Below are positions 12,191 through 23,257 of a stretch of 64,000 bases of DNA, piece after piece. The notes below the pieces were generated by a model that saw only the letters and a list, made by a program, of their open reading frames with translations, was not told the origin of the DNA and ran no database searches. How positions within the stretch are numbered: the stretch's first letter is position 1; each line of letters starts with the position of its first letter. The position numbers and the translations under genes are program-made. Origin of the DNA: Mikania micrantha (taxonomy: Eukaryota; Streptophyta; Magnoliopsida; Asterales; Asteraceae); contig CM018690.1 of the NCBI GenBank assembly GCA_009363875.1, forward strand, positions 13,113,971 through 13,177,970. The letters are read 5' to 3'.

Positions 12191-12322
12191 CTTCTTAGTC
12201 GATTGTGCTTACTAGTTCTTGTTCTTATCTGTGCATATTTGTGTTTATTTTGCTTTTCAATTTTATTTTATTTTATTTCTTTTTGATTATTTTTGTTTAT
12301 TTGTTTGCAGGTTTGTTAGTGC

Positions 12323-14824
12323 ATGCCACACCTACGTTCACACGGACCGCCACCTGAGCTTTCATTGCCATCAAGGAGCGATTCGCGGGACTTTTCTGAA
12401 GGTTCTACAAGCGAGGTAAGTGCTTCTACTCCCATTTCTGCAGATTTTTCTGAGCACACATCTTCTTCTTCTTCCTCTTCTACTCACTCTAGCCCACGTT
12501 TTCATTTTGTCCCACCCATGGCGGCGCGTCGCACTGTTCATCAGCAGGCCACTGCGGGTTTCACGGGGCTTAACAACCCCATTACACCGCCACCAATACC
12601 GAATGAAAATTCATGGCAGATTCCTTCATATATCATGACCGCTATTAATTATGCTCAATTCAGCGGTCGTGATGATGAAGATGCACCCGCGCATCTTGCT
12701 CGGCTCACACGCATCTGTGGTACCTTTAATCTTCAAGGTGCCACCGAAGATGCAATTTTCATGCACCTGTTTCCCTTTTCTTTATCGGGGCGAGCAGCTA
12801 CTTGGCTTGACTCTCATCCGCCAGGCACTTTTACTACCTGGGCTAGCCTTCGGGATGCTTTTCTTAAAAAGTACTTCCCACCTGCTAAGGCTGCCCGCTT
12901 GCGAGATGAGATCCATTCATTTCGAATGGCACCTGATGAGCCCTATTATCTTGCTTGGGAGAGGTTCCAAAACCTTCTAAGCAGATGCTCCCAACACGGT
13001 CTCTCTGATTGGGCTCTTGTAGAGAAGTTCTACAATGGTCTAACTTATGAGACTCGGGCTCGTTTCGACACTTCTGCGGGTGGTCATCTCATGGGAAAAA
13101 GGGATGTTGCTGAGTGCACCGATATGTTTGAAATTTTTGCTCAGGCTGAGTATGAGCAGCGGTCTTCAAATAGGAATTCCACTCCTATTGCTAGTTCCTC
13201 CTCTTCCACAAGAGGAGTTCACCACGTTAATGTGGACACTAGTGTTGCTGCTGCTCTTGAGTCTTTAGCTAGGGATGTCAAGGATTTGAAGATGAGAGTG
13301 GATCGGTGTGAGATTGGTAGAGGTGGTCATGCCACTTCTGAATGTTTGGTGAGCCAGGAGCAAGCAAATTTTGTAGGCGGGCAGGGCCGGTTTGGGCAGT
13401 CTTATAACCCCGTTTAGGGAAATCATTCTAACGAAACCTATAGATCTTCAAGAAATCCCCCTGGTTTCCATCCTAGTTACTTTCAAAACCAGGGGCAGGG
13501 GCAGCCTAGTGGTAGTTCTGGTAGCACTTCAGGTGCTAGTGGTGGTTTGGGTAGGATAGAGGACTTGTTGACTCAGTTAGTGGCAAAAGATGCCACTACA
13601 CAGAAGATCCTACATGAGCATGATGTTCTCCTCAAGAACCAGCAATCTGCGTTCTTGGATTTACAGCGAACGGTTGGTGACATAGCCAAACGGTTGGATG
13701 AACGACCTCAGGGCCAGTTCCCGGGTCAGCCCCAAACCAACCCAAACGCCCACGTTAAGGCGGTCACTACCCGTTCTGGAGGAGGTAGAGGAGAACTGTT
13801 CATACCACCGGTGTTGGTGGAAGTTGAGGAGAGTGAGAGATTGGTTCCACCGATTGATTTAGATGAGGAGGAACCGGTGGATGAGGAAATTGAAATGGAG
13901 ACTCCTGGGAGGGTGCCCCCGAGGCTAGTCCCAGCAAGTACCGTACCTAACAGTGAGTTTCCCGTTGAGAAGACGGCAGTTGGTAAGCCGGTCATGTTTA
14001 AACCCACCACGGAGATTGATCTCACCCGTGTTCGTTATCCGGCGCGCTTAACCAATCAAAAGCATGCTAAGGAATACGGACATTTTCTTGACATGTTTAG
14101 ACAACTCAAGATCAATCTTCCTTTTATTGAAGCCCTTCAGCACATACCCAAGTATGTCAAGTTTCTGAAAGAATTGCTGAAAGGTAAGGACCGTTTAGGA
14201 GAGGTCGCCAATGTACCATTGAGTGCGGGTTGTTCCGCGGTGATTTTAAACAAGCTTCCCGAAAAGCTTGCAGATCTGGGAATGTTCACTATCCCGTGTT
14301 TATTTGGAGATGATGTGAGGAGGTATGCTCTGGCGGACTCAGGGGCTAGCATCAATCTGATGCCATATTCTTTATACGAGAAGCTAGCCCTCGGTGATTT
14401 GTCCCCCACACGCATGACCTTGTCGTTGGCGGATCAGTCGGTGAAGTGTCCACGGGGAATTTTAAAGAATGTTTTAGTCAAAGTGGATAAGTTTATGTTT
14501 CCCGTGGATTTTGTGGTAATGGATATGGAGGCGGACACGTCAGTTCCCATCATTCTTGGGCGGCCATTCTTGCGCACTGCCAAGGCTATTATAGATGTGT
14601 ACGAGGGAAAACTCACTTTTAGAGTGGGTGATGAGAGCGTTTGTTTGAAAATAGCAAAGTCTATGAGGGCCGGGGGTGAGTTAGTCCATCAAGTTGATGG
14701 TGTGAATCTGGTGAGTGATGAGGTAAGTGTGAATGAAGTTGTGGGAGGAGGACCATGGGATGTTGGTGATCATGGTCATGATCGAATTGCAAGGGAGGAG
14801 GTTTCCCTTGATTCTCCCAGTTGA
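12323..14824 (+). pseudogene. Athila-type gag-protease with one premature TAG
   Basis: A single frame runs from 12323 to 14824. It is broken only by TAG at 13415-13417, just after SYNPV, where Athila gags normally have Trp, so TGG-to-TAG is likely. The first part (364 codons) has a Ser-rich head and a gag domain (YAQFSGRDDEDA, FPFSLSGRAATWLDS, KYFPPAKAARLRDEI). The second part (425 codons from its first ATG at 13547) has a coiled region, an acidic linker and a retroviral-type aspartic protease: active site LADSGASINLMP, later VPIILGRPFLRTA. The frame ends before any RT. Whether a read-through product could act is unknown. Confidence 0.88.
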
Positions 14825-16609
14825 GATGAGTTTGAGTAAGCTCTTGGGTTAAACTCCCAAGTGTAGAGTTTGTAGAATTTTTAGTTTCTGAGTTTCTTTG
14901 GTGTGTTTTTTGTGATTTTTTTTCTCGTTCTTCGTTTTCGTTTTTGTGTGTTTTGATTTGTTTTGCAGGTTATTGATCGATTTGATGCCATAAAGATGAA
15001 TTGGAGCCACCAGGTATGTTTTTCTCTGCCTTATAATGGTTTTAGGATGATTTGGTGTTTTAGGGGTGAAAATTTTGGCTAAGGCATGGAAAATCCGGAA
15101 ACTTTCTGGAAAAATGATCCCGTCGCGTCACACGACACCCACAGGGCCATCTGTCGCGCTACACTAGAGATTTCGGTCAACGCGCGGGTCAAACATGCGT
15201 CGCGTATCGCGACGGCCATTCGAAAATCTGTCGCGGTACGCGACGGACCTCTGAGTGTTTAAAAATGTTTAAAAACCCTAGTGTTCAAATTTTACCCCCA
15301 ATTCACCTATCCTACACCGCATTCACCACCATTGGAGGTTTTCTAAATTCATTTTTGTTGCATTGGATTGATGTTTTTCAAATTTTTAGTTAGTTCTTAA
15401 TTTTCTTGTTTTAATTTTCTTGTTTTGATGCTTGTTTGATCTTTGTTTTGTGTAGATCTTATGTTATTGTTTATAGCCCGCGGAGCAGAATTGTAGATTG
15501 TGGAGCTACGTGGAAAGATTGGCACTCGACAGTCTGCTTTTCAACCAGCTAAGTCATTTTCAGTTTATAGTTTTAAATTTTGTTTTAGTTTTTCTTTTGG
15601 GTTTCCTTTTTCTCTACATTGGGGACAATGTAAAGTTTAAGTGTGGGGATGAGAAACTTAGTTTAGTTATGTTTTAGTAGTTAGTTTTTTTAGTTTTAGT
15701 TTACTTAAGTTCTTGAGTCAAAATTCTTTCAAAATTTTTGAAAATTTTTATTTTTATTTTTTGTTTCTACATCTTTGGCTTAGATCTTCCTTGTCATTGT
15801 TTAATTTGGTTGCAAAAATGTGATGGGAAATGATAGAAAAGCTAGGTTTTATGGTTTCATTCATAGTTAACTTGTTGGTTTGGGTTTTATGTTTTGGTTA
15901 TGGGATGTGTAGGTAGGCTCAACTGAGTGTTTTTGTCCCGTAGGATTGGTAAAATCTAATTAAATGCATGATTTTCATGGGAAACATCTTGGGAATTTGG
16001 AATTAATGAAACTGTTGTCTAGTCAGAGAGAAGTTTTTGCATAATAACGGATTAGAGTTTTGAAAATATGATTTTTGATTGGCACATAAGTACTCTTTTT
16101 ATGAGAATAAATTCGAGTCTTATGGCGCCCCCATTTCACCAAATAAGCTGAGCTAAAAGAAAAAATAAAAAGAAAGAATTTGGATGAAAACTTATGTGTC
16201 ACACGCCGGGTTGCAGCCTGGTTGAAACACCACTGAGTTAAGTTCAATGTGTAAAAGAAAAATGCTCACGCTTTCATCTGTTTCCATTATAAAAATCTGA
16301 TTTGAGAAATTTCTTGTTTGTTTATATGTAGGGATGACTTGAAAGCTAGAATCCAGGATTGATTTGGTTTTAATCTCCTAAGTGTGGGTCTAATGAAATG
16401 AAATGTAGAACATGAACTTAATGAACCATGATTGAGGGACAAGAATAATCAGTATGGGTTTAATAGGATAACGATACTTGCAATCTTTTCCAAAGCACTG
16501 AATTTTGAATTGACTACTTTAGTTGTGTAGAAACCATTTTACCTCGCTATGATCCCAGATTTTTGAATAAGCCTTTCTCAGGGACGAAAAAGAGATAAGT
16601 GTGGGGATG
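14825..16609 (+). other. Non-coding internal region of the Athila-type element
   Basis: No RT, integrase or long frame is seen on either strand. The region has T-rich stretches, a CGCG-rich block (15115-15250) with repeated CGCGACGG-type motifs, the ACATTGGGGACAATGT palindrome common in Athila/Tat elements (15616-15631), and the phrase AAGTGTGGGGATG both at about 15640 and just before the 3' LTR. Non-coding DNA replaces pol here. Confidence 0.75.
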
Positions 16610-18367
16610 TGATGTGTTGCAAAACACATCTGTTTTTCTATTTGTTTTTAATTGTTTTTGTACAGTTTTATTTAACTTTAGAGTCGATTGATGCTGGTTC
16701 TTCACATTTCTACAAATTTATGCTCGCAGGTAATAAACATATCAATTTTTAGCAAAAGATCAAGAAAACGAGCTCCCGGTTGGACGAAGACGGATCTGAG
16801 AATAAAGAAAGAAAAATATGGATTTCTAAACCCTTCGCGTATCGCGAAGGCTATCTGAAACCCTGTCACGTTACGCGACAGGTGGAAATTACAAAACTGC
16901 CCCTTTTAATGATTGCGGGTTGACCCGACTAATTTGTCGGGTAGCGAGACCCATCGCGTAGCGCGAAGGGTTTGGAAGAAGCTGTCGCGGTACGCGACGC
17001 GGGGTAAAATTCAGAAAATCGAGATCTTTCAATAAAAACGGCTGGGAAGGTATTTTTAGGGCATCTTCGAATAGGAGAGACGGCAGGGGCGACCAAGGAG
17101 GTGATTTGGAGATTTAGGAGGCTAAGGATTGAGGAATCAAGGCTTAAGATCGAAGACATCGGGTGTTTTTCATTCGGTTACTTGGTTTCTTTGTTCTCTT
17201 TTGAATTCTATGGTTTTCATTTAAATTAAACAGATTATGGATTGTTTTCATATGATGTTTATTGGCTAAACTCTTAGAACTATCTAGGTTAGATGATTAT
17301 ACATGATTGACTTGGTTTATTTTGGTGTTGGAACATTATGATGTGATGGATTTATGATTTAAAGACTTGATTTGGAATATTGGATGTGTATGTGTGTCTT
17401 TGATTGTTAAATGATTGATATTATGTTCCTCATGTGTCTTGGCGATTGTCTGTCGCAAAATAGGTGCATGCTAGAATCAATTACTGTGTGTTTTTGATTA
17501 ATGGATGAGTTGCTTTGGCCAAGTGATTTATAGGAGTGTTTTATTATGATTTAGACGATTAAGATGTGCAACTAACTTTAATAGCCGTGAGGTGAGAAGT
17601 TGTCGATAAGTCTTGGTTGTTAGCTTGTTAGGCTAGAGACTTCGTGAGAAGATCAGTCTAATTTGTCTATCAAACCTTGTTTATTGAGTCCAATAGGAAA
17701 ACCCAAGTTATCCCTAGCATTTAAGTGAACTGTGACTTTCGCGCTGTGAGGTAGATTGTTTAACAGTTATTTCTTAGGTGTTTTGAGATTATCGTACTGT
17801 GAGGTAGATAATCTAACGGATATTTCATAAGCAGTTGGATGACCTGTGAAGGAAATCCATTCAACCAGTGGTTTAACAGCTTTTAGGATATTTAGTTGAT
17901 TATCCTTGAGAAGAGTCGAGGGTACTCTAAGTTTCCAATAGGTTTAGTATTTTTAGATCCCGGTATCACATCAGTTCCATTACCGATTAGAACCTTGTCA
18001 GGCATGTATATGATTCAAGCCTAGGTAGTGTTTTCCTTCTCTTGATTTAGTCTTTGTTTCGTTGATTGCTAGTCTTTAGTCTTGTTTTATTTAAGTTATT
18101 CTTAGTTTTGGTAGTAAAACCCCTCTTTTCCTCATTAATATTATTTTATTTAAGTACAAATTTTGTATAGATAAGTCTTTGAGCCTAGTTAGTATAGTCT
18201 GTAGAAGTCTGTGGATTCGATATCCGGACTTACTTTTGTCTTGCTACATACGATAGGTACACTTGCCTGTCGGTAGCTTAGGTTTTATAGAGTCTAGATT
18301 TATTACTTTGTGTCTAGTTTTAGAGTCAGTTTTTAGTTAGTTTATTAGCTAAGCTCCGTCGACATCA
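16610..18367 (+). repeat. 3' LTR of the Athila-type element (1758 bp)
   Basis: It begins TGATGTGTTGC after the purine run AAGTGTGGGGATG and ends CGACATCA, so the ends pair as TGATGT/ACATCA. Its last 50 bp equal the 5' LTR remnant. It contains CGCG-rich motifs (16840-17010) and the sequence GATATCCGGACTT near 18220, which recurs in reverse orientation near 63378. The base immediately after it starts TGGAC, the inferred duplication; the left copy was deleted. Confidence 0.85.
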
Positions 18368-18405
18368 TGGACTGACACCACAAGTGAGAATTTGGGGGTG
18401 TGACA
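18368..18405 (+). repeat. Stub of the right LTR of the outer composite element (38 bp)
   Basis: Matches 12067-12104 with few differences and ends in the expected GTGTGACA, followed by the CGCGA duplication. Confidence 0.88.
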
Positions 18406-21400
18406 CGCGATATCGTATGTGATAATCGTAATGATCAGATTGTTTACATAGCATCAATGTTAAGAATAGCTAAAGCACAATCGAACATTAAACTAGGATT
18501 ACAAAGTTAAATTACAATAGCAATGTTCTGTAATTTAACTCGGTAAACCTAACAAAAGAATCAAATGTTTTCTATCTTGTAACTGTACAAGACATCCAAA
18601 AGTGATTCGTATGATTAACAAAATACGTGCTTCCAAAATCAACTAGGTCTTCTATCTAGGCCTCCTAGCATGCAATCCAAAAGCCTTAGCTTAAACCTGT
18701 TCATCACCTGAGAAAGCATGTAAGAAAACAAAGTCAACACAATGGTTGGTGAGTTCATAAAGTTTATAAGTTTAAAAATAGCTTCAGCAAACCTCCTTCG
18801 GTAAAACGTTAACCTCATTAACTCCACATGTAATATCCAAATCGGTATGCTTATATATAGGGCATACCCCTGAGTCGAGCCAACAACCCGCCCAGACGTA
18901 GAATAAGCATCAAGCACATAGTTTCTCAAAGTATACTAGTTTCCAAGCATAAACCTTGTTGTAAGAATCATAGTTATGTTTAAAAGCATTAATTAACATT
19001 TCAATAATTTATTAAAATGTTTAACATGCTTCTCAGTCCCGAAGTAAAACAAATAATTTTGAAACGGGACAAATGAACTCACCTTGTGTCCGTAGTGGTT
19101 GACTAAGTGTAACAAGAATACGCGCGCTCGTTGTCTGTACTTGTTGTGATGTTCACGATCCTGTGTTGATTTCATAGTGTTGTAGTTTATAAGTATAAGT
19201 TTGTAAGGATTCATTGTGCGTGTGAGTGTTAGTCCTAAGTTGGCTAGCACTTGCTAGTCCTGTCGTTATTCGGCTTCGTTTTCATGGTCATAGGTTTTCT
19301 AACATCCAACTAATTGAGTTACATCTTAGTACGTTATCTTTGGCATCTCTTGTTATCAAGTTTAAGGGATAAACTCTAGGTTGTACAAGATTTGTTAATT
19401 CCCAAAGAATTTATATCACCTTTGTAGTAACCCATAACTTACTTAGTGATTTATACATATTATTCCAATTAGGGGCTTTTAGAGTGTTAGATCATCTCGA
19501 TAACCATGGAAGCGACTAGCCACTTAGAACATGTTACTTAACTCATGATGGACCAAAATTTAATGGTGTTGGGTCGAGTGTAATATTGGTTAATGGGCCA
19601 ACCTATTGGGTCGGATAGATACTAGTGAGCCAATTAAAATAAATATGGGCCGAATACATGATTTGAGCCGGAATGTTGATAATGGGCTGAAGTGATGATG
19701 TTGGGTCGGTTAAGGCTAGGTGTGGGCCTCGAGTGTTAATGGACCGGACTATAGTCACTTAGGCCCTTTAAGTGTTATGGGTTGATTGCCATTTGGGCCA
19801 AGAAGTACGTGGGCCTTATTAAATCCGCATGGTTTGATCAATTCCATTGCACCATATCCAGCGAACCTACTTGGGTTACAAGGTTCGGTCGTGATGGGGA
19901 GTCGGGGTTCGGCTAGTGTTTGCTTAGGCTAAGGTTCGTCGAGCAATGGAAGCTTCGACTAACAAGTATCAGGTTCGGTGACAAGCGACATGCACAGGCT
20001 CAACTGAGGTCATGGGTTTGTGAATGTGCTGCAAGGTTCGGCTATTTCGCAGTCCCCACGAACCTGCATGGGTTCATCTAAGGTGAAAACAGGGTTCGGC
20101 TGATGTAGGCTGAAAGGTTCGGCTCCCACCTTCCTCACGAACCCATGGTTCGTGACCAAAGGGTTCGTCAGTACTCCAAAGGTTCGTCCAGGTCGCTGCG
20201 TGGATGGTTCGGAGACCACAGGTTCGTAACCAACCATGGTTCGTGAGATGATAGACGAACTCAAGGTTCGTTCCTAAGACGAGGGTTCGCCAAAAGCATG
20301 GGATGGTTCGTGCACAACCTGCATGGTTCGGCTAGCAGTGAGCGAACCCTGGTTCAGCCACCATCATCTTCCTCATCATGCGTGAACTTTGTAGGGCGTT
20401 CCACGACTGGGTTACTAACTATGGTGTCAACAAGGTCGTAGGGTTCAAGTGAAAATGGGTAGATAGCCGGTTTCTAAGGTGGTGGTCGAACTAGAGATGT
20501 GAAAACCCTATTTTTCAGCACATTCAATGCTTCATACCTCAAAAATGGCCGGATAAAACCTCGAATCTGTTGTACTTCCTTGTAGATCTCGTTGTTAGCT
20601 ACGCGGGGACACCAAAATCAAACGATTTCATCAAGAAATGCTCAAGTTATGGAGAATTGAAGGTGTAAACCTAGAGAGAGAAAAGATGGACGTGTTTGAG
20701 AGTTAGAGAGAGAGGGTTTGTGAAGAATGAGAAAAATAGTCTCATTCAAGGTTTATATACTCCGGAGGTGTTCGGGTTCGTTTGGGTTGCTCGGTTTCGT
20801 ATTTTCGTCGTGATTCCGGCCCGTTACACGCTTTCTTCGTAATTTAAATAAAAAGGTTTATTTTAGGATGTTTAGGATAGGATTATCATTAGAAATTATT
20901 TTAAAGACCGTTGTATTAAATTAATTATCGAATTATATTATATTTTACGCGTTTCGTTTATTTGTTCGCGAATTAGGAAATATTTTATTTCCTTAAGTTT
21001 ATGATCGTTCGTATCGTTTTTCATGTTCGTTTTCGTTTCGTCAGAACGCGTCGCCATCGCGCGTATTCGTTCGAATCGTCATTCGAACGAACATGACGAT
21101 AGTTTGGCTTTCTGATTCTTGTTCTTTACTTTTCAGTCATTATTCCAGAACGTTAAACTCTCAAAATTATCTGTGCAGATCGTCACCTATACAAATAATT
21201 CGTCTGTTTAGCATTCTGTAACAACAACCGTTATGGTTTTGTTTTGTTTAACCTCACATACGTTTATACGCAATAGCATCAAATCAAGTATCTGTATTTC
21301 AACACTGTGTTGTCTGATATATTTCTGACTGCTAAACCCTAAGGTTTTAATCAGATTTTCAGACAATCGTATCATAGTCTCGTGTTAAGCATAATGTATT

Positions 21401-21485
21401 AATAATATAAACATAGTTTCATGTAATGTGTACCTGAATTACTGTACGAATTACTATTGCGATTATTGTTCCGGCACGCGTTACA
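18406..21485 (-). repeat. 5' LTR of the Tekay element, remainder after the nested insertion
   Basis: Continues the LTR interrupted at 9124, starting with the second CGCGA copy (18406-18410), and matches 216-4220 of the other LTR. Differences are an 856-bp deletion (the junction CCCAGACG/TAGAATAAG at about 18898 corresponds to 708/1565), a loss of about 35 bp near 20975, and a small deletion just before the terminal TTACA. Only the block up to the terminal CA at 21485 belongs to the element. Confidence 0.92.
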
Positions 21486-21490
21486 ACCAC
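21486..21490. repeat. Target-site duplication of the Tekay element, right copy (ACCAC)
   Basis: Second copy of the 5-bp duplication, directly after the LTR end TTACA. Confidence 0.93.
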
Positions 21491-21961
21491 GGTCACACAT
21501 GAGCCAGACTTTGATTACACTGCATTTTGTCTTTGATTTCTTCGTTCTTCTTTTAACTACAATGTAACCAATGTCTAGTGCTCTACTTTTCACCTACCCT
21601 ACCAACGCTTCTTCGGACATAAACTCCTGACATATAAATATAATAATAAATACCGTAAATGGGTAGCGATAATATACAATCATCAACATTTATGTTTCAT
21701 TTAAGTTACCTCTTTAGTTTCCCAGTTAATGTTTGAATCAGCCGGCTTTTCTTCATAAGCCTCCTCCGGGTTACTTTGTTTACTGTTATCATACACGAAC
21801 CCATAATCGTTTTGTTGCGCATACGATGGTTGGCTGTCAAAACCGACAGCAACGTTAGGTTCAGCATTCAGATCTATCGTGCCGTATAAATACTCAATAG
21901 TGGGCTCTTCGTTCAAATCTGACGCGTAATAGTTGAAAAAACTCCCATCCCAGAACGACAT
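21486..21961 (-). pseudogene. FAR1-related gene: exon 1 and proximal exon 2, disrupted
   Basis: Exon 1 runs from the ATG at 21961 to 21710 (84 codons). It encodes an acidic Asn/Asp/Glu-rich leader (MSFWDGSFFNYY...) and ends in a GAG/GTAAC donor. An 83-bp intron (21709-21627) ends in TCAG. Exon 2 starts at 21626 in phase 0 and encodes a FAR1-type domain start: EFMSEEALVG, then TAG at 21594-21596 where the family has Trp, then VKSRALDIGYIVVKRR and KVWLMCDRGG. The Tekay element interrupts it right there, and the frame resumes at 154. FAR1/FHY3/FRS proteins are nuclear, Mutator-transposase-derived transcription factors. The stop plus the insertion make it a pseudogene. A long intergenic stretch lies upstream. 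Confidence 0.82.
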
Positions 21962-22385
21962 TGTTACAAATATGAATTATCTTGAAATATATTCGAATTC
22001 GAAAACTTATGCGTTCGTTTGAAACGATTCTAGCTTGTATACAAATTTGAAGTTAGTTCAATACGGCCCGTACTGGGTCAAATCAATGTCCTTCCATGTC
22101 AGCATTGTCAGAATTGAAAAAGCAAGACGGGTCGTCTTGCTTTCAAATCATTGTCCTATGTTGCAGGGTTGTCTGTACGATGAATGAGACTGGTCGTAGT
22201 GACCAGTACGAGCCGTCTTACTCCCAATAATTGTCAAAGGTTGTCAGGAGGGGAATGTTTGACCAGGTACTGAGACGGGCCGTACTGGGTAGTATGTGCT
22301 ATCTCAGGGTGTATTTTTAAAAAAAGGGGTGTAAGCATAACACAACCCAAAATTAAACCAAATACAAATATGTATATATATATAT
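21962..22385. other. Upstream region of the FAR1-type pseudogene
   Basis: No coding feature. It has a direct repeat of the ACGG(C/G)CCGTACTGGGT type (about 22060 and 22275) and a short inverted repeat around AAGACGGGTCGTCTT (22125). It may hold the old promoter; no confident TATA box could be assigned. Confidence 0.5.
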
Positions 22386-22787
22386 AGGGTATAGTTATTT
22401 TGAAAACCACATCTCAATGAGAAACCACGAAAACAATACAAAAATCACGTAAAAACAACGTTTTTTTTGAATTTTTTTACAGGTTTGTAACACTATTGGT
22501 CACATTTTTATAAAAAATCAAAAAAGCGCCGACCAAATATTTTAAAAAAATATTTTATAAACCCACATAAAGCCTACGTATCAAGACGTGAATTTTATTT
22601 TTACGTTTTGTTACGTAGGTTTTATGTGGGTTTATAAAAATATTTTTTTTAAAATATTTGGTCGGCGCTTTTTTGATTTTTTTTATAAAAATGTGTCCAA
22701 TAGTATTACAAAGTTGTTTTTACATGATTTTTGCATGGTTTTCGCGGTTTTCTCATTGAGATGTGGTTTTCATTTTATCTTTTCCCT
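22386..22787. mobile_element. Foldback miniature element (402 bp)
   Basis: The two halves are near-perfect inverted repeats. The left end AGGGTATAGTTATTTTGAAA, with CCACATCTCAATGAGAAACC just inside, pairs with the right end that closes in CCCT. The inner arms share CGCCGACCAAATATTTT, and the loop is near 22575. Flanks are TATATA. No protein is encoded; the apparent 69-codon frame in it is a by-product. Superfamily uncertain (TA-type target). Confidence 0.85.
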
Positions 22788-22798
22788 ATATATATAAC

Positions 22799-23143
22799 TA
22801 GGGGTCTTAGAGCAAGTGCGGGAGGTGCGACCGCATAGGGCTAATTTTTTTAGGGGGCCCTAAATTTTTAAAAATTTGTATATATTATATATATTAATTT
22901 ATTTTTACAACAAACACATATAATTTACATTCAAATTTAGTAAATATATTTAACCTAGTTACGAATTTTATAAAAGAAAAACTTTTTCCTTAAACATGTG
23001 ACCCAATAACTAATTACAATTTAAAATTTAGGTTAAAAAAACAAATTAACTCACTTAATAAGTAGTTACAAACTAATCACCGCACACGCACACGTAGGGG
23101 CCCATTTTTAACGTTTGCACATGGCACCTAATCTATGGCCCTG
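22799..23143. mobile_element. Short hAT-type element (345 bp)
   Basis: Exact 8-bp duplications TATATAAC flank it (22791-22798 and 23144-23151). The ends are TAGGGGTC and GGCCCTG, a decayed form of the hAT terminus CAGGG. It is AT-rich inside and has no coding capacity. It abuts the foldback element. Confidence 0.75.
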
Positions 23144-23159
23144 TATATAACTAGTAACA

Positions 23160-23218
23160 CACAAAATTAGTTATAAGTTTTGTAAATCAACAAAACTTAC
23201 AAAATTACTGAAAATACC

Positions 23219-23257
<39 letters not shown>

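Larger units (their letters stand above)
12117..18367 (+). mobile_element. Athila-type non-autonomous Ty3/gypsy element (gag-protease only)
   Basis: The parts are a 50-bp remnant of the 5' LTR (12117-12166), a tRNA-Asp primer site (12173-12190), a gag-protease frame with one stop (12323-14824), about 1.8 kb of non-coding internal DNA, a polypurine tract near 16597-16607 and a full 3' LTR (16610-18367). No RT, RNase H or integrase motif is visible. The tRNA-Asp site, the gag and the protease are of the Athila/Tat kind; I favour Athila. Mobility would need enzymes supplied in trans. Confidence 0.87.
9125..18405 (+). mobile_element. Composite nested LTR element in the Tekay LTR
   Basis: It starts TGTGACACCCC, ends GGGGTGTGACA and is flanked by CGCGA duplications, so one integration event inserted the ends. 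Inside are a complete LTR (9125-12104), the first eight bases of an initiator tRNA-Met primer site (12108-12115), an Athila-type element (12117-18367), and only the last 38 bp of the second outer LTR (18368-18405). The likely history is that the outer element inserted, an Athila element then jumped into the outer right LTR, and a deletion fused the outer primer site to the end of the Athila 5' LTR. That deletion removed the outer coding region, most of the outer right LTR and most of the Athila left LTR. The history is inference; the boundaries are read directly. Confidence 0.88.
155..21485 (-). mobile_element. Tekay (Del)-lineage Ty3/gypsy chromovirus, minus strand, with nested insertion
   Basis: The element runs right to left: 5' LTR (9059-9124 plus 18411-21485, split by the insertion at 9125-18405), primer site 9044-9055, gag-protease 8944-7178, RT-RNase H-integrase-chromodomain 7101-4252, polypurine tract 4221-4230, and 3' LTR 155-4220. 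Both ends are TG/CA and the flanks carry the ACCAC duplication. Without the nested composite it is about 12 kb, with LTRs of about 4 kb, which fits Tekay/Del elements. A C-terminal chromodomain follows the integrase. Internal stops and a frameshift make it non-autonomous now. It landed in exon 2 of the FAR1-type gene in the same orientation as that gene. Confidence 0.93.

Noticed and set aside
13726..14616. Three antisense frames opposite the Athila protease region
   Set aside because: Shadows of the real gag-protease frame.
22588..22797. 69-codon frame on the plus strand
   Set aside because: Falls in one arm of the foldback element; very Phe-rich from T runs.
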